Shown piece after piece: positions 6,129-10,016 of a DNA stretch of 10,016 nucleotides; position 1 is the stretch's first letter, and each line of letters begins with the position of its first letter. Origin of the DNA: Candidatus Rifleibacteriota bacterium (GTDB lineage Bacteria > Muiribacteriota > Ozemobacteria > Ozemobacterales > Ozemobacteraceae); NCBI GenBank assembly GCA_028691595.1, contig JAQUZA010000092.1:1-10016 (forward strand), written 5' to 3'. The notes beneath the pieces were generated by a model, which did no database searches, was not told the origin of the DNA, and saw only the letters and a program-made list of their open reading frames with translations. The position numbers were made by a program, and so were the translations under genes.

Positions 6129-6632
6129 TTATTCTACCACCAGCGAGAAAAGGGTGACATCGTCATTACCTGCGCCACCTGAAGTTCTTGGAAAATCGAC
6201 CTTAACTTTAATAAGATAATTTGGAACTGAGCGTCTCTTTTGAATCAGATCGCTTAACCAGCCAACAATGCCTAACGGGCCCCGGGAATCGACACCTTTA
6301 AAACGACTGAGCTCGAGACTGCGTTCAAAAGGCTTAATGGTTTCAGGGGGTGCGGTCAGCCCTATTTTTTCAAAAAAGGCCTTTATTTCAGCATCGTTTT
6401 TGAGTGTGATTTTGTCAGATTTGCCCCCTGCTTTCTCGATCTGGTAAAACCTCAGGTCTCTGACGAAATTTATCAAATCTGAAGCGTAATTTGTGCCGGT
6501 GACCTCATAAACATTGTTAACTGTACCCTGGCTGCCAAACCTGAAGAGATTATAAATCGGCAGAAAAGCAAAGCTCATGAAAATCAGGGCTATCATGACC
6601 TCTACCAGAGAAAAAGCATTGCGACGACTCAT
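6129..6632 (-). CDS. Type IV prepilin-like protein, PilV/GspI-type minor pseudopilin
   Basis: A 167-residue protein with the class III leader 'MSRRNA' followed by 'FSLVEVMIALIFMSFAFLPIY'. Cleavage is expected between Ala6 and Phe7 with the conserved Glu at +5 (Glu11). The 'FSLVEVMIAL' start, a proline in the helix and the C-terminal strand pattern 'YLIKVKVDFPR...VTLFSLVV' are typical of PilV/GspI proteins. Members are processed by a prepilin peptidase (not in this window) and assemble with GspJ/PilW and GspK/PilX partners at the pilus or pseudopilus tip. The gene starts 2 bp after the anti-sigma stop and is followed after 1 bp by the second prepilin gene. No obvious pilus ATPase, platform or secretin gene lies nearby, so it probably serves a machine encoded elsewhere. 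Confidence 0.88.
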   Translation of the reverse strand: MSRRNAFSLVEVMIALIFMSFAFLPIYNLFRFGSQGTVNNVYEVTGTNYASDLINFVRDLRFYQIEKAGGKSDKITLKNDAEIKAFFEKIGLTAPPETIKPFERSLELSRFKGVDSRGPLGIVGWLSDLIQKRRSVPNYLIKVKVDFPRTSGGAGNDDVTLFSLVVE

Positions 6633-6634
6633 GA

Positions 6635-7639
6635 TTACTGCCCCTGCCCTAAAGGCTTGTCGGTAAAGGGGTTGAATATATGCTCAACACCACTTGCCGG
6701 ATGCTCTTGTTCAGCGGACTCGCTGGCAACTGTCTCAACAGCGACAACAGTAGCGGTTTTAATCTGTGTTTCTGTGCTGTGAACAGGCTCAGAGGTAGCC
6801 GTTGCCACTGAAACAACAGTCTTTGGCTGATCTGCCGAAATTACAACCGTTACCGAAGCCACATTTGTTGATGATGCGAGGTCAATCGCTTCATCGATGA
6901 TGGTTTCTGTGGCTATTATCGTTTTGACTGCGCCGATTACAGCTTCAACCGGGGGTGAAAAGCTGCGATAATTGACCGACCCTGAGGTCAGTGACACAAG
7001 CGAGTTGTTAACCCGAACGTTTACACCAGAACCATTAACCAGATCGAGCTCAACTTCAGCTTTGTCAAAATCGACTATTGCCTGGTCAGCGAAACTGACC
7101 ATTGCAGTACCTTTCATTATGAACTCAGTCGGGTTTTCGGCGACTGTTGAAAACAAAAAGTTGCCGCACAATGCCTGTCTTGAGCATGCCTGAAGTTTAA
7201 AAACCTGGTCAGAAGGAACGACAACCCCATCGATGGTTGAATCGTCGTTTAAAGCATGAAAAGAAACAGAAACCGCAGAACCGTGGTATCTGTGGCCTGA
7301 CGGAATCAACATGACAATGGCCAGAAAGAGAAGGGCAAGACCAAGGGCGGGCCACAACAGACGTTGCCACCAGGGGTTAACGACTTCGTTATCTTTTGTC
7401 GTTGCAACCGGAACACGTGATTTTTGAATTTCTGCCATTATTTTGTCGTTAACGCGGTGGCGGGCAAACAATTCATCGATACCGGTTTTTATGATAAGTG
7501 AGTCTTCAGAAATGGCAGCAACTTCTTTTGCGCATTTGCTGCATTTTTCGAGGTGCACACGAAGTTTGGCGCGCTCATCATTTTCGAGTTCACCATCAAC
7601 ATAGGCCATCAGGATTTCTTTTTCAGGGCATTTCTTCAT
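6635..7639 (-). CDS. Transmembrane anti-sigma factor with zinc finger and FecR-like extracytoplasmic region
   Basis: A 334-residue protein. Residues 1-45 form a zf-HC2 anti-sigma domain: 'CPEKEILMAYVDGELENDE', then His29-x3-Cys33-x2-Cys36 in 'HLEKCSKC'. One membrane helix lies at about 94-113 ('LLWPALGLALLFLAIVMLIP'). Residues about 120-228 are strand-rich and look FecR-like ('FIMKGTAMVSF', 'VNVRVNNSLVSLTSGSVNY'), with Cys152 and Cys158 close together. Residues about 230-315 are an unusual Thr/Val/Ala/Ser-rich tail, and the end is 'HIFNPFTDKPLGQGQ'. The gene overlaps the ECF sigma gene by 17 bp and is followed after 2 bp by prepilins. It should sequester that sigma factor at the inner membrane and relay an envelope signal. 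The zinc-finger assignment is strong; the FecR-like similarity is moderate and judged by eye. Confidence 0.87.
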   Translation of the reverse strand: MKKCPEKEILMAYVDGELENDERAKLRVHLEKCSKCAKEVAAISEDSLIIKTGIDELFARHRVNDKIMAEIQKSRVPVATTKDNEVVNPWWQRLLWPALGLALLFLAIVMLIPSGHRYHGSAVSVSFHALNDDSTIDGVVVPSDQVFKLQACSRQALCGNFLFSTVAENPTEFIMKGTAMVSFADQAIVDFDKAEVELDLVNGSGVNVRVNNSLVSLTSGSVNYRSFSPPVEAVIGAVKTIIATETIIDEAIDLASSTNVASVTVVISADQPKTVVSVATATSEPVHSTETQIKTATVVAVETVASESAEQEHPASGVEHIFNPFTDKPLGQGQ

Positions 7640-8198
7640 AGGTTTCTCTTTTCTCCCGGAGGAGGCCCCTGGCCTTGAAAATTCTGTTTTTTACCGTCTG
7701 CAACGGCAGGTTCAGAATTTCAGATATCTCCTGGTATGGGAGTTCGTTTACAACCCTTAACAGAAACGGTGTACGAAGATCTTCGGGCAATTCCTGGATC
7801 ATTTGAACAATTTTTCGGAACTGTTCGCGTCTGATAATTATTTCGGGAGGGTGACTTCTGTTTTCTTTGGCACTGTCGGCGAGAAGAACATCAGTCACCA
7901 GGTCTGTGGAAGCAATGTTTCGCCCGGACTTTTTTCTTGAATCGATAAGCAGATTGCGGGCGATGGTAACAAGCCAGCCGGCGAATTTGCGCTCACAATC
8001 ATAGGAGGCAAGATGACGGAACGCTTTAACGAAAGTATCCTGAACAATATCTTCTACCTCCTGTAAATCATTGATGCGCGAGAGCAGATAGCTGAAAATC
8101 AGCTTTTCGTAACGTTCGACAAGTTCGGAAAACATTTCGATTTCGCCGGCAAGCACCTGCTTAACCAGCTCAACATCAGTTTTTCCCTGCATGTTCAT
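7623..8198 (-). CDS. ECF (group 4) RNA polymerase sigma factor of the pilin operon
   Basis: A 191-residue ECF sigma factor. Region 2 lies at about 10-92: 'LVKQVLAGEIEMFSELVERY', 'VEDIVQDTFVKAFRHLASYD', then 'FAGWLVTIARNLLIDSRKK'. Region 4 lies at about 132-185: 'QELPEDLRTPFLLRVVNELP' and the helix-turn-helix 'QEISEILNLPLQTVKNRIFKAR'. It overlaps its anti-sigma gene by 17 bp, so the pair is translationally linked. It is clearly a different paralogue from the ECF factor at 995-1615, since the linker and region 4 sequences differ widely. The start at 8198 has a weak GGTAG site 6 nt upstream; a second ATG two codons on (8192) is equally plausible. It lies 31 bp after a large protein gene, with no clear promoter in the gap, so it may be co-transcribed with that gene. 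Confidence 0.95.
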   Translation of the reverse strand: MNMQGKTDVELVKQVLAGEIEMFSELVERYEKLIFSYLLSRINDLQEVEDIVQDTFVKAFRHLASYDCERKFAGWLVTIARNLLIDSRKKSGRNIASTDLVTDVLLADSAKENRSHPPEIIIRREQFRKIVQMIQELPEDLRTPFLLRVVNELPYQEISEILNLPLQTVKNRIFKARGLLREKRETYEEMP

Positions 8199-8229
8199 TA
8201 AATACTACCGGCTTCTTTGCAAAAAGTTT

Positions 8230-10016
8230 TTATTCTTCTGTTATTATTTCGAGATCGCGCGGCCCCATGGCCAGACCGTAAAAATGGGAGGCGGATATGT
8301 CTTTTCCACCTGCGAATTCAGCGGGCTCAAAGCCCCATTCAACAATGCACCCGTGTTTGACCAGATCATCGATATGATCACTGCTGACCCCACCGATTAT
8401 ATGTAAAGGCCTGGTTACTGTCACCCTGCCATTTCCGTCGTTTACACTTATAAAAAAGCCGTGCGTTTGTGGAAGCGGCCCTGAAATAGACTTTCCGGCC
8501 GAGATGGTTATGCCCTTGTCGGCAATCAAGGTAAGATACCCGAAGGCATCGGGATTGTCGGGTATCTGTGTCGCATAAGGGTTGATAATCGGTGCCTGGA
8601 CATCAATTTTGCCGCTGCAGATTATTATGCCGCCTTTAGCAATTTCGAGGGGTTCATCAATGATCAGATCACCGTCAAAGCTAATTATCTGGTTAAGGTA
8701 AACCATCTTTTTGTCATTCTCTTCGATCATGAAGTGATTATTGAAAAAATCGCATTTGCTCAGGGTTGTTGGTTTACCCTGTTCACCTGGAATCCGGTAA
8801 CTGACACGATCACGAAGATATTCGTCACCCGGCTGAATCTGCCTGAGGCGGCCATTATAGTAAATTTCTTTGTCGTTCTTGAATTCATAGTCTTCTTTGC
8901 AGATCGATTCAGGGCCGGCATCAATATAACCATTCGATGGCACAACATCTGACCAGGGACGATCAGGGCCACCCGGATCACATATATTATGGAGAGCGGT
9001 AATATATGGTTCCCAGTCACGGATTTCAGGGTCAAGACCGCAAAGAGGCGGGGTTTGATCGCTTAAACCCAGCTGATATTCAGTTGCTTTGACCTTATTG
9101 TTAAAAGCGGTCATAAAGGTCTGAATCAGATTCTCATCAGCATCATCGCCGTTTACATCTTTATACCATTCATAAATTTCGGTATCGATAAAAGTGCTGA
9201 CCGAAGAATCATTTGTAAAGGCTCGCAGAGGGTAGACCCTGGCTGATTCGCTGAAGTAAAAGGCAAAGGTTCTGGCAAAGCGGCGCTTGATTTTGCCAAA
9301 AACCAGCGTCGGAGTACACAGGGCCGGAGTACCGAACAGGTGCATGGCATTACCCCTGTTGATATCTTCATTAATGCGGGCCTTGTACATTGAAATTGCG
9401 GTTTTGAAGAGATAATTATGTCTGAAGGGGATTTCCCAGAGTCCACGATAATAACCATAATCGACAAAGGCAAGCATAATCCTGCTGGCTTCGGGGTTTG
9501 TTGGGTCTTCGTTACCTGGTATCTGAGTGTTCAACCATTTCGACCAGTCTTTTAAAATCAGCCAGCCTGCTGAACTTGAATTAAAATAGAAGTGGAAGTA
9601 TTCACCAAAAGCTTTCTCCAGCATATCATCGTGGCTGCCTGTCAGCACGTTGAGAATGAGGTTCCCCTCTTCGCCCTTTGAATCTTTCTGCTGACCGCGC
9701 CCGCCAAGGTATATCCAGCCGTTTTCGACAAAAGAAGGGCTGCCGGATTTGACAATGTTGTCAGCCCGGTTAAAGCGAAAGTCGAGGCCTTCGATTCCCT
9801 CTTTCTTTTTGCGAATCAGGCGATTCAGGCAGACCATCGGTCTTGGAGAGTCATTAAGCTTGCCATCGTCTTTGACGAAGATGCTGTTGGCAAGGCCTTT
9901 TTCAATGGTGGCACCCTTGTGTGAAAACAGGGTGAAGCGATAAAACGGCGGAGCAAGGAGTCGGGTGAGCAGAAATTCTTTGCGAATCTTGCAGACCTTA
10001 ACTACATCCATGTGTG
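8230..10016 (-). CDS. Large protein of unknown function with beta-rich C-terminal domain (5' end beyond window)
   Basis: The frame is open from the window edge to the TAA at 8230. An ATG at 10009-10011 gives 593 residues, but no signal peptide or ribosome binding site can be seen there, so the true start is probably outside. I do not recognise the first 440 or so residues. They are rich in Tyr, Phe, Trp and Asn ('YFHFYFNSSSAGWLILKDW', 'RRFARTFAFYFSESARVYP') and look extracellular. From about 447 a repeated-strand pattern appears ('GDLIIDEPLEIAKGGIIICS', 'GYLTLIADKGITISAGKSIS', 'GRVTVTRPLHIIGGVS'), like parallel beta-helix or polymer-forming domains. Position just upstream of a sigma/anti-sigma/GspI/GspJ cluster suggests a PilX/GspK-like or other pilus-associated partner with its prepilin helix beyond the edge. 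This is inference only. Confidence 0.8.
   Translation of the reverse strand, partial: HMDVVKVCKIRKEFLLTRLLAPPFYRFTLFSHKGATIEKGLANSIFVKDDGKLNDSPRPMVCLNRLIRKKKEGIEGLDFRFNRADNIVKSGSPSFVENGWIYLGGRGQQKDSKGEEGNLILNVLTGSHDDMLEKAFGEYFHFYFNSSSAGWLILKDWSKWLNTQIPGNEDPTNPEASRIMLAFVDYGYYRGLWEIPFRHNYLFKTAISMYKARINEDINRGNAMHLFGTPALCTPTLVFGKIKRRFARTFAFYFSESARVYPLRAFTNDSSVSTFIDTEIYEWYKDVNGDDADENLIQTFMTAFNNKVKATEYQLGLSDQTPPLCGLDPEIRDWEPYITALHNICDPGGPDRPWSDVVPSNGYIDAGPESICKEDYEFKNDKEIYYNGRLRQIQPGDEYLRDRVSYRIPGEQGKPTTLSKCDFFNNHFMIEENDKKMVYLNQIISFDGDLIIDEPLEIAKGGIIICSGKIDVQAPIINPYATQIPDNPDAFGYLTLIADKGITISAGKSISGPLPQTHGFFISVNDGNGRVTVTRPLHIIGGVSSDHIDDLVKHGCIVEWGFEPAEFAGGKDISASHFYGLAMGPRDLEIITEE

Noticed and set aside
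8199..8229. Promoter for the second ECF sigma operon in the 31-bp gap
   Set aside because: No acceptable -35/-10 pair or ECF-type GAAC motif with proper spacing could be found; any promoter would lie inside the upstream gene or further away.
1..10016. CRISPR arrays, insertion sequences, tRNA or rRNA genes, phage genes
   Set aside because: No regularly spaced repeats, terminal inverted repeats with transposase, or RNA gene signatures were seen; nearly all the sequence is occupied by minus-strand protein genes.

Overview
The window is a gene-dense bacterial stretch in which every supportable gene reads from the minus strand. The order below is therefore transcriptional, from high to low coordinates. 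Signal peptides, two ECF sigma factors each paired with a membrane-anchored zinc-finger anti-sigma factor, an HtrA/DegP protease and minor pseudopilins all point to a bacterium with a diderm (Gram-negative type) envelope. The taxon cannot be fixed from this sequence. A poorly characterised lineage such as Riflebacteria is a weak guess from gene style only.

Right part (10016 to about 5048): a large protein of unknown function, cut by the window edge, has a beta-strand-rich C-terminal domain. After 31 bp comes a tight cluster: ECF sigma factor, anti-sigma factor with a FecR-like extracytoplasmic region, a PilV/GspI-type prepilin, a PilW/GspJ-type prepilin and a secreted LysM protein. Its genes overlap or lie 1-2 bp apart, and the cluster ends at a textbook intrinsic terminator (5042-5087). 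It looks like an envelope-stress-type regulatory pair wired into a type IV pilus or type II secretion minor-pseudopilin module.

Middle (about 5034 to 3460): a single-gene unit with its own sigma-70-like promoter (TTGACA, 17 bp, TAAACT) encodes a secreted M14 zinc carboxypeptidase with all catalytic residues and a helical C-terminal extension.

Left part (about 3435 to 1): a second polycistron encodes an HD-GYP cyclic-di-GMP phosphodiesterase, a secreted protein of unknown function, a second ECF sigma factor, its zinc-finger anti-sigma factor, and the first 135 residues of an HtrA/DegP serine protease that runs off the window. Sigma, anti-sigma and protease are joined by two ATGA start/stop overlaps. 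This layout recalls the AlgU-MucA-MucD envelope-stress systems of proteobacteria. A perfect extended -10 promoter sits inside a hairpin that also covers the ribosome binding site of the HD-GYP gene, which suggests different translation of read-through and promoter-derived transcripts.

No RNA genes, mobile elements, CRISPR arrays or attachment sites were seen. No gene-free gap exceeds 300 bases. The longest (4948-5099) holds the terminator, promoter and a short tandem repeat.
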